Shown here piece by piece: positions 8,269 through 18,579 of a stretch of DNA of 64,000 nt; positions within the stretch are counted from its first letter, which is position 1; each line of letters begins with the position of its first letter. The notes under the pieces are model-generated. The model was not told the origin of the DNA and did no database searches. It saw nothing but the letters and a program-made list of their open reading frames with translations. The stretch is from Cupriavidus basilensis OR16 (GTDB lineage Bacteria; Pseudomonadota; Gammaproteobacteria; Burkholderiales; Burkholderiaceae), in the NCBI RefSeq assembly GCF_000243095.1, contig NZ_AHJE01000044.1, positions 62,001 through 126,000 on the forward strand. The letters are read 5' to 3'. Position numbers and translations under genes: made by a program.

Positions 8269-11200
8269 ACGGACGCGCGAACACCCCCCGCTCGGCGAGC
8301 GGGCAGCGCATTGTTGCCCACGCCGTGCGCGGCAAGGGCCTGCGCGCAAAGACGCTGGTGCTGGGCCTGCTGACGGCGTTCGCCGCCGCCGCCACGGCGC
8401 AGGAAGACCCGGTCAAGCTGCTGGTGGACCAGGGCAAGTACTGGCAGGAACGCGGCCGCAGCGACCGCGCCGCCGAGGCGTGGCAGAAGATCCTGCGCCT
8501 GAATCCGGCCCAGCCCGAAGCCCTTTACGGCATGGGCGTGGCCGAAGCCGAAGCGGGCCGCCCCGATGGTGCGCGCACCTATCTGGAGCGCCTGAAGAAG
8601 GCTCAGCCCAACTCCCCGCTGGTGGCGCGCCTCACGCAGGTGATCAGCGCCGGCGGCGCAACCCAGCAGGTCGAGCAGGCACGCCAGCTGGCGCGCAGCG
8701 GCCAGAGCGAGGAAGCGGTCAAGCGCTATCAGCAAGCCGCGGGCGGCGCGGCGCCGCAAGGCAAGCTGGCGCTGGAGTACTACCAGACGCTGGGCGGCAC
8801 GGCACAGGGCTGGGAAGAAGCCCGCAAAGGCCTGGAGCAGCTGGCCCGCGCCAATCCGTCTGACAGCCGCGCGCAGCTCGCGCTGGCGCAGCACCTGACC
8901 TATCGCGAGTCCACGCGCCGCGACGGCATCCGCCAGCTGGAGACGCTGTCTAAAAGCAGTGACGTAGCCGGCCAGGCCAGCGAGAGCTGGCGCCGGGCGC
9001 TGACCTGGCTGGGCGGCCGGCCGGCGGATGCGCCCCTGTACCAGGCATGGCTGGCAAGCCACCCCGACGACGCAACCATCCGCGCCAAGCTGGAAGCGGT
9101 CAAGGCCCAGCAGCAGCAACAGCAAGCCTCGCAAGCGGCCGGCGCCGCCGGCAACCCGGTGCGCCAGATCGTGCAGCAAGGCTTCGATGCGATGGATGCC
9201 GGCGACCTGGAGCGCGCCGGCGACCGGTTCCAGACAGCGTTGCAGGAGCGCCCCGGCGACGCCGACGCGCTCGGCGGCATGGGCGTGCTGCGCCTCAAGC
9301 AGGAGAAATTTGCCGAGGCGCTGGACTTCCTCGACCAGGCCGCCAAGCGCGGTGCCGGCGGGCGCTACCGCAGCGCGCAGAACAGTGCCACATACTGGCT
9401 GCTGTCCGAGCAGGCCAGCGCCGCGCGCGGCGCTGGCAACCGCGCCGAGGCGCGCAGCCTGCTGGAGCGCGCGGTCAAGCTCGACCCGCGCGAGCCTTCC
9501 GCCCAGGTGGCGCTGGCCGACGTGATGGCCGAGGAAGGCCAGTACGCCCCGGCCGAAGCCGCGTATCGCCGCGTGCTCAAGCAGCAGTCCGACAACCCCG
9601 ACGCCACGCGCGGCCTGGTTGGCGTGCTGGCGGCGCAGAACAAGAGCGCGGAAGCGCTCGCCATCGTGCAGAATCTCACGCCCGCCCAGCAGGACAAGGT
9701 TGGCTCGCTGGGCAAGCTGCGCGCCGAGGAGGCCCGTGGCCAGGCCCGCGCCGCCTTGCAGCGCGGGGATACCGCCGGCGCGCGCCGCGCGCTTGAGGAC
9801 GCCATGGCGGCCGACCCCACCAACCCATGGGTGCGCCTGGATGTGGCGCGCGCCTATGCGTCGATGGGCTTGAAGGAGCAGGCACGCAGCGTCATGGATG
9901 GCCTGCTGTTGTCCAATCCCAATATGCCGGACGCGCTGTACGCCAGCGCGCTGCTGTCCGCCGAAACCGGTGACTGGCAAAGCGGGCTTGACGCGCTGGA
10001 GCGCATCCCCCCGCAGAACCGCACCCGCGACATGGGCACCCTGCAGCGCCGCCTGTGGGTGCACGCTGAAGCCGACCGCGCCAGCGGGCTCGCCGCCGCT
10101 GGCCAGCAGGCCGCCGCACTGGGCGTGCTGCAGCAAGCCGAACGCTACGCCCAGCAAGACCCGGACCAGCTCGGCGCGCTGGCGCTGGCCTACGCCGATG
10201 CGGGCGACGAGGCGCGCGCGCTCTCGCTGATGCGCAATGTGATGGGCCGCACCGTGCGCCCGGATGTGGGCATGCAGTTGCAGTACGCCGCCATCCTGCT
10301 CAAGACCAAGCAGGACGTGGAGCTGGCCGGCGTGCTGCGCCAGCTTGCCAACGCGAGCCTGAGCAGCGCGCAGCGCCGCGACTATGACGACCTGCGGGTC
10401 GCCTACATCGTGCGCCAGGCCGATGCGCTGACCGAGAGCGGCGACCTCGTGGCTGCCTACGACATGCTGGCGCCGGCGCTCTCCGAGCGCCCCGGCAACA
10501 GCGCCGTGCGCGCCAGCCTGGCGCGCATGTACGCGCAGGCGGGCGAGAACAAGAAGGCCCTGACACTGTATGAGAGCGTGCTGGAGAAGGATCCGCGCAA
10601 CCTCGACCTGATGCTGGCGGCGATCGGCACCGCCACCGCCGCCAAGGAATACAGCTGGGCCGAAGGCACGCTGCAGATGGCGCTGGCGCAGGCGCCCAAA
10701 TCGCCCAAGGTGCTGACTGCCGCCGGGCGGCTCTACCGCGCCCAAGGCAAGACCTCGCGCGCCGCCGAGTACTTCCGCGCAGCCGTGGCAGCAGAGAACG
10801 CCGCGGGCATGTCCCCGGGCGGCGCGCGTGCGGACGGCGCAGGATTCGACCGCGTGCCGTCCAACCCGTTTGTCGGCCTGCCCGGTCAGCGCGGCAACTC
10901 GCAGTTGCCGCCGCCCGGGTCGCAGGCGCCGTACCCGATCGTGCCCGGCCCCACGCGGGCCGCGGCGGCGCCCCAGCCCGCGATGGCGCCCGCGCCGGTG
11001 ATGATGAACACCGGCGGGCAGGTCTCGCAGCCCTACATCCCGGCACCGGTATTCGCTGCGGGGCAGGGCATGGCGCCGGCCATCCAGCCGCCGCAGGCCT
11101 ACTATCCACAGCCGGCGCAGGCGCCCGTGCCAATGCAGGCGCCCGCCGGCACGCGCGGCAAGAATACGCGCGCGGCCAAGGCGCCCGCGCAGGCCTATCC

Positions 11201-12692
11201 GGCCAGCCAGGCTTACCCGGCCAACCAGGCTTATCAGGCAGGTCAGGCTGCAGGTCAGGCTTATCCCGCCTACCCAGCCAACGCGCAGGCCGCCCAGCAG
11301 CCGGGCGCGCCGTATCCTGTTGGGCAGCAGGCCGCGGCACCTCAGTATCCCGTTGCGCAATACGCCGCTCCGGCAGCCGTTGGCTACGCGGCGGCACCCG
11401 CGCCCGCCACGCCGGCGCGCCAGCCGATCGGCGCGCAGTCGCGCGCGCCCTGGCTGGCTGAAGCCGATTCGCAGGCCAACCCGAGCGGCCCCAAGACCGC
11501 GCAGCAGGAACTCAACGAGATCGAATCGCAGCGCACCAGCACGCTCGCCGGCGGCCCCGTGCTGCGTGGGCGCAATGGCGACTCCGGCATGAGCCAGCTC
11601 ACCGAGATGCAGGTGGTGGCCGAGGCCAAGATGGCCGTCGGCAACGGCAAGCTGGTGGCGCGCGTGACCCCGGTCGCGCTGGACGCCGGCTCGGTCGGCA
11701 GCGACTTCAACAGCGCCTCGCGCTTTGGCGGCGGCCCGCTGGCTGTCCCGGTGGGCGGCGCGCCCGTCAACTCGGCCGGCACGCCGCTGCAGTCCACTTC
11801 CGCCGGGCAGCAGAATGCCTTTGGTGTGGCGCTGGGCGTGGCCTATGAATCAGACCGCATCAAGGCTGACATTGGCAGCACGCCGCTGGGTTTTCGCTAC
11901 ACCGACGTCAATACCGGCGTGCGCTTCAACCTGCCGCTGACGCAACGCACCACGCTGTCGCTTGGCGCCTCGCGCCGCCCCGTGACGGACAGCTTGCTGT
12001 CGTACGCGGGCGTGCGCGATGACCGCGTCGGCCTGCAGTGGGGTGGCGTGATGAACAGCAGCGGACGCGTCGACCTGGGTTGGGACGATGGCTACTTCGG
12101 CATCTACGGCTACGGCGGCTACGGCTTGCTGACCGGGCACGACGTGAAACGCAACACGCGCTGGGAAGGCGGTGGCGGGTTCTACCTGCGCCTGATCGAC
12201 AACGCCGAGCAACGCCTGATGAGCGGCGTGAACTTCACCTCGATGGGGTACGCGGATAACTTGCGCTACTTCACCTTCGGCCAGGGCGGTTACTTCAGCC
12301 CGCAGACCTACTTCGCCGTGACCGTGCCGCTCTCGCTGGCGGGGCGCAGCGGCCGGCTGGCCTACAATGTGCGCGGCGCGTTAGGCATGCAGGCGTTCCG
12401 CGAGGATGCGTCGGACTATTTCCCGACCGATCGAGCGGCCCAGTCGGCGGCTGGCAATGCCGTCTATCCGGGCCAGTCCAAGACCGGCCTGGCCTACAAT
12501 CTGGTTGGCTCGGTGGAATACCAGGCGGCCCAGCAACTGTTTGTGGGCAGCATGCTCGGCATCGACAACGCGCGCGACTATCGGCAGTGGTATGCCGGCG
12601 TTTATGTGCGCTACGCGTTGCAACGCCAGACCGGGCAGATCGCGTTCCCGCCGGTGGCACCGCAGTCCGCAGTTGGCCCTGCGCCATTCTGA
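8241..12692 (+). CDS. bcsC: BcsC, cellulose export outer-membrane porin with TPR scaffold
   Basis: A 1483-residue protein. It has a signal peptide (hydrophobic stretch TLVLGLLTAFAAAATAQ at about 35-55) and a long series of tetratricopeptide repeats (about 55-850) that bridges the periplasm and binds peptidoglycan and synthase parts. Next comes a low-complexity linker rich in Pro, Ala, Gln and Tyr (about 850-1110), then the BcsC C-terminal beta-barrel (about 1120-1483, ending YAGVYVRYALQRQTGQ) that forms the outer-membrane glucan pore. ATG 8241 is preferred over the GTG at 8229 because GGGAGAAG precedes it at good spacing. It overlaps the tail of bcsZ by 28 bases. The gene is intact. The linker is unusually long and repetitive, with several YPA/NQAY-type repeats at about 11200-11340. 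Confidence 0.93.
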   Translation: MSNRKRPAMNGRANTPRSASGQRIVAHAVRGKGLRAKTLVLGLLTAFAAAATAQEDPVKLLVDQGKYWQERGRSDRAAEAWQKILRLNPAQPEALYGMGVAEAEAGRPDGARTYLERLKKAQPNSPLVARLTQVISAGGATQQVEQARQLARSGQSEEAVKRYQQAAGGAAPQGKLALEYYQTLGGTAQGWEEARKGLEQLARANPSDSRAQLALAQHLTYRESTRRDGIRQLETLSKSSDVAGQASESWRRALTWLGGRPADAPLYQAWLASHPDDATIRAKLEAVKAQQQQQQASQAAGAAGNPVRQIVQQGFDAMDAGDLERAGDRFQTALQERPGDADALGGMGVLRLKQEKFAEALDFLDQAAKRGAGGRYRSAQNSATYWLLSEQASAARGAGNRAEARSLLERAVKLDPREPSAQVALADVMAEEGQYAPAEAAYRRVLKQQSDNPDATRGLVGVLAAQNKSAEALAIVQNLTPAQQDKVGSLGKLRAEEARGQARAALQRGDTAGARRALEDAMAADPTNPWVRLDVARAYASMGLKEQARSVMDGLLLSNPNMPDALYASALLSAETGDWQSGLDALERIPPQNRTRDMGTLQRRLWVHAEADRASGLAAAGQQAAALGVLQQAERYAQQDPDQLGALALAYADAGDEARALSLMRNVMGRTVRPDVGMQLQYAAILLKTKQDVELAGVLRQLANASLSSAQRRDYDDLRVAYIVRQADALTESGDLVAAYDMLAPALSERPGNSAVRASLARMYAQAGENKKALTLYESVLEKDPRNLDLMLAAIGTATAAKEYSWAEGTLQMALAQAPKSPKVLTAAGRLYRAQGKTSRAAEYFRAAVAAENAAGMSPGGARADGAGFDRVPSNPFVGLPGQRGNSQLPPPGSQAPYPIVPGPTRAAAAPQPAMAPAPVMMNTGGQVSQPYIPAPVFAAGQGMAPAIQPPQAYYPQPAQAPVPMQAPAGTRGKNTRAAKAPAQAYPASQAYPANQAYQAGQAAGQAYPAYPANAQAAQQPGAPYPVGQQAAAPQYPVAQYAAPAAVGYAAAPAPATPARQPIGAQSRAPWLAEADSQANPSGPKTAQQELNEIESQRTSTLAGGPVLRGRNGDSGMSQLTEMQVVAEAKMAVGNGKLVARVTPVALDAGSVGSDFNSASRFGGGPLAVPVGGAPVNSAGTPLQSTSAGQQNAFGVALGVAYESDRIKADIGSTPLGFRYTDVNTGVRFNLPLTQRTTLSLGASRRPVTDSLLSYAGVRDDRVGLQWGGVMNSSGRVDLGWDDGYFGIYGYGGYGLLTGHDVKRNTRWEGGGGFYLRLIDNAEQRLMSGVNFTSMGYADNLRYFTFGQGGYFSPQTYFAVTVPLSLAGRSGRLAYNVRGALGMQAFREDASDYFPTDRAAQSAAGNAVYPGQSKTGLAYNLVGSVEYQAAQQLFVGSMLGIDNARDYRQWYAGVYVRYALQRQTGQIAFPPVAPQSAVGPAPF

Positions 12693-12757
12693 GGGGCGCG
12701 CAACGATGAATCTATCAAGTGAAGCGCAGCCAGGCGGCTGCGCAAAGGAAGTCCATC

Positions 12758-13090
12758 ATGGGTGAAGCAAAACAACGGGGCAGCCAGGCAGAGCGTGCCG
12801 GCCAGGCCCGCGCGCGGCTCGAAGGCATGCGGCCCGCGCAACTGGTGTGCGGCGCGTGCAAGACGGCGTTCAGTACCTTCGATGCCATCGATGCCCCCAA
12901 CCTGCGCGGCATCGATGCCGTGTTTGGCGGGCAGTGCCCGAGCTGCGGCAACGATGTGCTGGTGTTCAAGGGCGAGCCTCAGGCCGTAGCGGATGCCATG
13001 GTGGCATGGGAGCGGATGATGGGCGCGGACACCAAGCTGGGCTATCAGTCGCGCGATGGCAAGCACGTGCCGTTCGAAGAAGGCAAGTAA
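12758..13090 (+). CDS. Conserved hypothetical protein with a zinc-ribbon-like CxxC pair
   Basis: A 110-residue cytosolic protein beginning MGEAKQRG, a start supported by an AAGGAAG ribosome-binding site. The N-terminus is a charged helix. Two cysteine pairs, CGAC (about residue 33) and CPSC (about 68), are spaced as in a zinc ribbon, and the rest is soluble and acidic. It lies 65 bases after bcsC on the same strand and could be read through from the bcs operon, but there is no reason in the sequence to tie it to cellulose. I recognise it as a type of small conserved beta-proteobacterial protein without a known function. The codon pattern and ribosome-binding site support real expression. Confidence 0.7.
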   Translation: MGEAKQRGSQAERAGQARARLEGMRPAQLVCGACKTAFSTFDAIDAPNLRGIDAVFGGQCPSCGNDVLVFKGEPQAVADAMVAWERMMGADTKLGYQSRDGKHVPFEEGK

Positions 13091-13109
13091 GTCAGCCGAG
13101 TGAGCTAAG

Positions 13110-15062
13110 TCAGCTATCCAGCAGTTCCGGCGGCCCCATCTCGAAGCGGCCCCGGCCTGCCGCCTTGGCGCGGTAGAGCAGGGCGTCGGCCTGGCGCATC
13201 AAATCCTGGTCCGGCATTGGCGTGCCCTTGTAGAGCGCCACGCCAATGCTCACATCCACATCGGCAAACACGCCGTCGATGAAAAAGCGCCGGCTCACCG
13301 AATGCACGATGGCCTGCGCAATGCGCTGTGCATTGGCCGCGCCGCCGATATCCTCCAGTACCACCGCAAATTCGTCGCCGCCCAGGCGCGCCACCGTGTC
13401 GCGCTCGCGCACGCAGCGCTGCAGGCGCCGGCCGAAGGCCTGCAGCAGCAGGTCGCCGGTGATGTGGCCGTGGAAGTCGTTGACGGCCTTGAAGCGATCC
13501 ATGTCCAGGTAGAGCAGCGCCATAAGCCGGCCGTCTTCGCGGCTGCGCCCCATGGCGGCCTGCAGCAATGCCTCGAAGGCGCTGCGGTTGAGCAGCTGGG
13601 TCAGGTGGTCGAGCCGGGAGATGCGCGATAGCCGCAGGGTTTCCAGCTTGCGCTGCGTCACGTCCTGCACATGCACGTGCACGCCCACCACGTGGCTGCC
13701 ATCCGCGCTCCATTCGGGGCGCAGGCTGGTCTCCACGCAGTGGTACTCCGGATCGCATTCTTCGGTCTCGAAGGTCACCGCGGTGCCGGCCAGCGCTTTT
13801 TGCAGGAATGGCCGGGAGCGCGCATAGCGGGCGTCGCCAATCACCTCGCGCACAGTCATGCCGCGCAGCGCCTTCACCGTGATGCCAAAGGTCCGTTCGT
13901 AGGCGAGGTTGTTGAAGACATAGCGCTCGTCGGGCCCGATAAAGGCCAGCAGCGCGGGCAGCGTATCGGTGACTGCGCGCAACTGGCGCTCGCTCAGGTC
14001 AAGCTGCTCGCGGCGCTCGCGCACGTCATGCATCAGCTGCCCGAAGGCGCGCGCCAGATCGCCGATCTCGTCACGCTGCTGCGCCGGCAGTTTCTCGTAG
14101 GCCGCGAGGTCGTGCGCGCTGTCGCTTACCACCTGATGCAGCTGCGTGAGCGGCGCCAGCAGGTGGCGCAGCGTCAGCCAGATCAGCAGGGCCACCACCG
14201 CCAGCGACAGCAGCGCCAGCGCGAGGAAGCGCACCTGCATGGCGTGCAGCGGCGCGAATGCCTCCTGCGCGGGCAGCACCGCCACCAGTTCCCATCCGGT
14301 ACTCTCCATCAAGTAGCGCGAGATCAGCGGCCTGGCGGGCGAGAGAAACTCGACACGGCTGCTGTTGTCGTCGACGCCGCAGGTGTCTCCCAGCGCGCGG
14401 GCTGGCCGCGTGGCCCTGGCCGGATCGGGGTGCCGCACATAGACTGGCATCCGCCCGCCCGATACCAGGCAATAGAAGCCGGTGGTGCCGAGCCGGTTGT
14501 GGGTGATCTCCACCAGGAAATTGGCGCTCGACAGATCAAGCCAGCCACCCAGCAGGCCGAGGAACTCGCCTTCTTTCGAGACGATGGGCGCGGCCACCAG
14601 CACGCCGGTTGCGCCACTGATGCGAGCGCGGATGGGCGGTGTGATCACGGGTTCAAGGGTGCGCGCGGCTTCGCGGAAATAGTCGCGGTCGGCAATGTTG
14701 ACCGGCACGCCATCCTGGGCCAACACGCGGCCCTGGGCATCGGCCAGCATGAACGCATTGAAGGTGCCGGGCACGGGAATCCGCCGCTCCAGCAGCAGGC
14801 GCAGCTCGGCGGCGGGGCGGGAGAGCTCGCCTGCAAGCTGCGGCGCCACGTGGGACAGCAGGGTGATGCGGTCTTCCATGGCGGTGTCGAGCTGGTCCGC
14901 GGCGAGCTTGACGATGGAATCCTGCTGGTCTTGCAGCGCGGCGCGTAGGTCGTCGTGCGCGTAATAAAGGGATGCCAGCACGATGCCGGTGCCAAGCACG
15001 GCGGCGAGCGCCGTGGTAATCAGCGCGAGACGCGTCTTCAGGGAAAGCGAAACTTGGGGCAT
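13110..15062 (-). CDS. Membrane sensor diguanylate cyclase (dCache-HAMP-PAS-GGDEF)
   Basis: A 650-residue inner-membrane signalling enzyme that makes c-di-GMP from two GTP. In order: one N-terminal membrane helix (about 10-30), a periplasmic double-Cache-like sensor (about 35-290), a second helix (about 300-322), HAMP, a PAS domain with a PAC-like end, and the GGDEF domain with RLGGDEF at 561-565. An RERD five residues before the motif is an intact inhibitory I-site, so product feedback is expected. The start MPQVSLSLKTRLAL at 15062 puts the first helix at the N-terminus; the longer open frame upstream is Arg/Pro-rich and unlikely. It sits convergent to the bcs operon and back to back with a second c-di-GMP gene, and could feed the PilZ domain of BcsA. 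Confidence 0.9.
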   Translation of the reverse strand: MPQVSLSLKTRLALITTALAAVLGTGIVLASLYYAHDDLRAALQDQQDSIVKLAADQLDTAMEDRITLLSHVAPQLAGELSRPAAELRLLLERRIPVPGTFNAFMLADAQGRVLAQDGVPVNIADRDYFREAARTLEPVITPPIRARISGATGVLVAAPIVSKEGEFLGLLGGWLDLSSANFLVEITHNRLGTTGFYCLVSGGRMPVYVRHPDPARATRPARALGDTCGVDDNSSRVEFLSPARPLISRYLMESTGWELVAVLPAQEAFAPLHAMQVRFLALALLSLAVVALLIWLTLRHLLAPLTQLHQVVSDSAHDLAAYEKLPAQQRDEIGDLARAFGQLMHDVRERREQLDLSERQLRAVTDTLPALLAFIGPDERYVFNNLAYERTFGITVKALRGMTVREVIGDARYARSRPFLQKALAGTAVTFETEECDPEYHCVETSLRPEWSADGSHVVGVHVHVQDVTQRKLETLRLSRISRLDHLTQLLNRSAFEALLQAAMGRSREDGRLMALLYLDMDRFKAVNDFHGHITGDLLLQAFGRRLQRCVRERDTVARLGGDEFAVVLEDIGGAANAQRIAQAIVHSVSRRFFIDGVFADVDVSIGVALYKGTPMPDQDLMRQADALLYRAKAAGRGRFEMGPPELLDS

Positions 15063-15349
15063 GCGAGCCGGCGGTGTCGGAGGACGGCACGCGCCTTCTG
15101 GACGGCCGGCCCGCAGGGTTGCCGGAAGTCGGGCTTCGGCAGGCTGCAGGCCCGCCAACCCTACCACAAGCGCTAGCCCCGCGCGAGTCCGGCAGGGGCG
15201 TGCGCGGGCCCCGCCCGCCAGCGTGTGGCGCCGCACGTTACAGCGGGGCGCCGGGGGTGGGCGAGCCATTGCCGCCACGGTATAGTGGACCGTTGCCCCT
15301 GCGGCGGCAGGGCGAGGCCACCGAGGGCTCCCATGCGCACCCCCAATTC

Positions 15350-18300
15350 ATGAAACTGCCCTCAATTTCGCCAGTTTTGCTGTCCCTGCTGGTCGCCGCG
15401 GCAGGCGCCCTGGCGACTGGCGGCGCCTGGCGTGGCATGCATACGCTCGAACGCGAGGTGGTGCGCGACGACGGTGGTGCGCGACGATTTCGAGGCGGTG
15501 TTCTCGCCGGTCTTCTCCGCCTTGCAACGGCGCCTGCAGGACAACGAGCAACTGCTGCGCGGCACCACCGGGCTGTTCGCCGCCGATCCCGCCCTCACCC
15601 GCGCGCAGTGGCGCAGCTACCTGTACACCACCCAGCTGGATGACCTGCCGCCCGGCACGAATTCGATCGGCTATGCGCGCCTTACCCCGCCCAGGGAGCT
15701 CGACTGGCTGGTCGAGACGATACGCCGCGAGGGCCAGACCGGCTTCGAGGTCTACCCGCTGGGCCCGCGCGACGTGTATGCGCCCGTTGTGTACGTCGAG
15801 CCCTTTGCCGGGCGCATCACGCGGGCGCTTGGCTTTGACATCATGTCCGATCCCGTGCGGCGAGCTGCCGCCGAGGCTGCCCGCGATAGCGGCGAGGCGC
15901 GCCTGAGCGGCGGCGTGGAACTCACGCGCGAGAACGAAGCACAGGCACCGCAGCGTGGCGCGGTGCTGTACCTGCCGGTGTACGGCAGCGGCCTGCCCCT
16001 GAATACCCCCACCCAGCGGCAGCAGGCCGTGACCGGCTATGTCTACACGTCCCTGCGCCTGGAAGACTTGCTGCGCGGGGTCAGCCTGCCCGCGGCCGGC
16101 ACCCTGTCGCTGCAACTCTATGAAGGACGCGACACCGCGCCCAGCGCGCTCCTGGCCGGTGACGCCGAGCCCGTGCCGCCTGACGCGCCGGTCCCGGCGC
16201 CGCTGTTGCAGGTCGAACGCGAGCTGACCTATGGCGGCAGGGTCTGGACCTTGCGCGGCGCCACCACGCCGGCCTTCGAATCGGCGCATCGTCCGCGGCG
16301 CTCGAGGCTGATACTGGCTGGCGGCACGGCAGGCACGCTGCTACTGGCCTGGATCGTGTTTGGCCTGGCGCGCCAGCGCCGCAAGGCGTGGCAGCTCGCG
16401 GCGCGTGCGCGCCAGGGCCGGCAGGCGGATGGCGCCTTGCAGCGCGCGGGCCTGGCCAGCGCCAGCGATGCCTTCCTGGTATGCGATGCCGGTGGCCGTG
16501 TCCAGATCGCCAGCGCGGCGGCCACTGCGCTGTTCGGCAAGACCGCGGACCAGCTCCCCGGCACCGTGATCGCCACCTTGCTGCCCGATGCCGCCACGCT
16601 GGCCGCGACGGCGCTGGAGGGGCGGCTGGAGAGCCGCGCCCGCCGGTCCGACGGCACCCTCATTCCCGTGCGCGTGGCGGTGGCGCCGGTGCCCGCCGCC
16701 GGGCCCGGCCGGGTGTTGTGGGTGGTGACCGACCTGAGCGCCGTTCGCCGCGCCGAACTGGCGGCCGCCGACGCGGCGGAGCGCAGCGCGCGCGTGCTCG
16801 ATCACACCGCGCTGTGCGTCATCACCTTCGACCGCAACGGCACGGTGACCGACATCAACCGCGCCGGCCAGCGCATGCTGTGGTACCAGGCCAGCGAGGT
16901 GGCCGGGCGCATGCGTTATCTGGACTTCCTCGACCCCAAGGAAGTGGTGGCGCGCGCTGCGGCGCTCACCAACGAGCTAGGCGAGCCGGTGACGCCCGGC
17001 TTGGCCGCAGTGGTCGGCAAGGCCCGCCTCGGGCTGGCCGACGAGCAGGAGTGGACCTATGTGCGCAAGGGCGGCTCACGCCTGCCGGTGCAACTGACAC
17101 TGACCGCGCTGCCTGAAGCACGCGTGTCCGGCGGCAGGGGGGGCGCGGCGGAGCCGGCCTTCGCCGGCGAGGCCGGCATCGGTGGCCTGGACGGCGGCGG
17201 CTATCTCGCCATCGCGCATGACCTCACCGAGCGCAAGCGCGCCGACGAATACATCCGGCACCTTGCGCATCACGACGCACTCACGGGCCTGCCCAACCGT
17301 GCCCAGCTCCATGCGCGCACGGAACTGGTGCTGCAGCGCGCGCTGCGCAAGGGCGAGCGCATCGCGCTGCTATTGCTCGATCTCGACCAGTTCAAGCGCA
17401 TCAACGAATCGCTCGGCCACCACATCGGCGATGAGGTCCTGCGCATCGTGGCCGATCGTCTCAAGGCCGCGGTGCGCCACGCTGACCTGGTCGCCCGCAT
17501 GGGTGGCGATGAGTTCGTGGTGGTGCTTGACCCGTTGAGCCAGGACAGCGAGGCGGAGCTGGTCGCGGCCAAGATCCTGGCCCGCTTGTCCGAAGACCTG
17601 CAGCTGGGCAACCAGCGCCTGCGCGTCACGCCCTCGATCGGCATGGCGCTGTGCCCTGACGACGGCGATAACCTGGCGGACCTGCTCAAGAACGCCGATG
17701 CCGCCATGTACGCGGCCAAGCGCCGCGGCGGCGCGCAGCTAAGCCGCTTCTCCAGCGAGATGGCCGAGGCATCGATGGCACGTTTCACCATCGAGGGGCT
17801 GTTGCGGCGCGCGCTGGCCACGCAGGCGTTCAAGCTGCGCTACCAGCCCATCGTCGACACGGCCACGCTGCGCATTACCGGTGTGGAAGCGCTCATTCAA
17901 TGGGAGACGCCCGAGCGCGGTGTGATCCCGCCGACAGAGTTCATCCCGATCGCCGAGCAGAGCGGCCTGATCATGCCGCTGGGCGAGTGGATCCTGGCCA
18001 CCGCCTGCCGCGAGATCCAGCAACTGCGCGGCGAGCTTGGCATGGAGCTGCATGTGGCGGTGAATATCTCGCCGCTGCAACTGCGCCAGGAAGGGTTTCC
18101 CGCCATGGTCACGCAGTGCCTGGCGGCCGCCGGGCTGCCAGCTTCGAGCCTCACCATCGAGGTGACGGAGGGCATCCTGATCGAGGGCGGCAGCAAGACC
18201 ATCGACACCTTCGAGCGTGTGCGCGCGCTCGGCGTGGGGGCGGCCGCCATCATCACCCTTGGCCACCAGTTGCACTTGCAGGTGGTGGCCGAAGGCGTGG

Positions 18301-18464
18301 AGTCTCCCGAGCAGTTCGCCTTCCTGCGCGAGCACGGCTGCGATGCCGTGCAGGGCTACCTGTTCTGCCAGGCGGTGCCGCTCGCCGGCCTGATGGAGAT
18401 CTGCGCGGCGGGCGGGGAAGCTACCATGCAGGCCTACGCGCGACGGGTGCCGGCCGCACACTGA
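15350..18464 (+). pseudogene. CHASE-PAS-GGDEF-EAL c-di-GMP protein, frameshifted near the start and missing the EAL core
   Basis: A composite c-di-GMP enzyme. The N-terminus MKLPSISPVLLSLLVAAAG (ATG 15350) is a membrane anchor. After a 16-base tandem duplication (15457-15488) the frame changes and continues as a CHASE sensor (EAVFSPVFSALQRR...), a second membrane helix, PAS/PAC domains, a GGDEF domain (RMGGDEF with an RHAD I-site) and an EAL domain. The EAL domain starts normally (GVEALIQW, VNISPLQL, IEVTEGILIEGG) but goes from ALGVG straight to AAIITLGHQLHLQVVAEGVE. It therefore lacks the DDFGTGYSSLSYL block and the following lysine segment, about 45 residues, in frame. Without those metal-binding aspartates phosphodiesterase activity is not expected. 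Two independent lesions in one gene are striking. Confidence 0.85.
15457..15488 (+). repeat. 16-bp tandem duplication in the CHASE-GGDEF-EAL gene
   Basis: Two adjacent copies of GGTGGTGCGCGACGA plus one base (C in the first, T in the second). Period 16 shifts the frame. Removing one copy joins the membrane anchor EREVVRDD to FEAVFSPVF and restores one long frame. Confidence 0.93.
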
Positions 18465-18579
18465 GGCGCATCCCCAAAATCCGCCAATACCTGCATCGGG
18501 ATTCTTTGCCCAACTGCCACACGGCTGGCATGCGCCTCCCCTATGCTGCCCGCTGTTATCAAAGCGCAGAGGGTTGTTC

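Noticed and set aside
8193..11360. Reverse-strand frame of over 1000 codons opposite bcsC
   Set aside because: Mirror of the TPR repeats; composition is typical of an antisense shadow, no start context.
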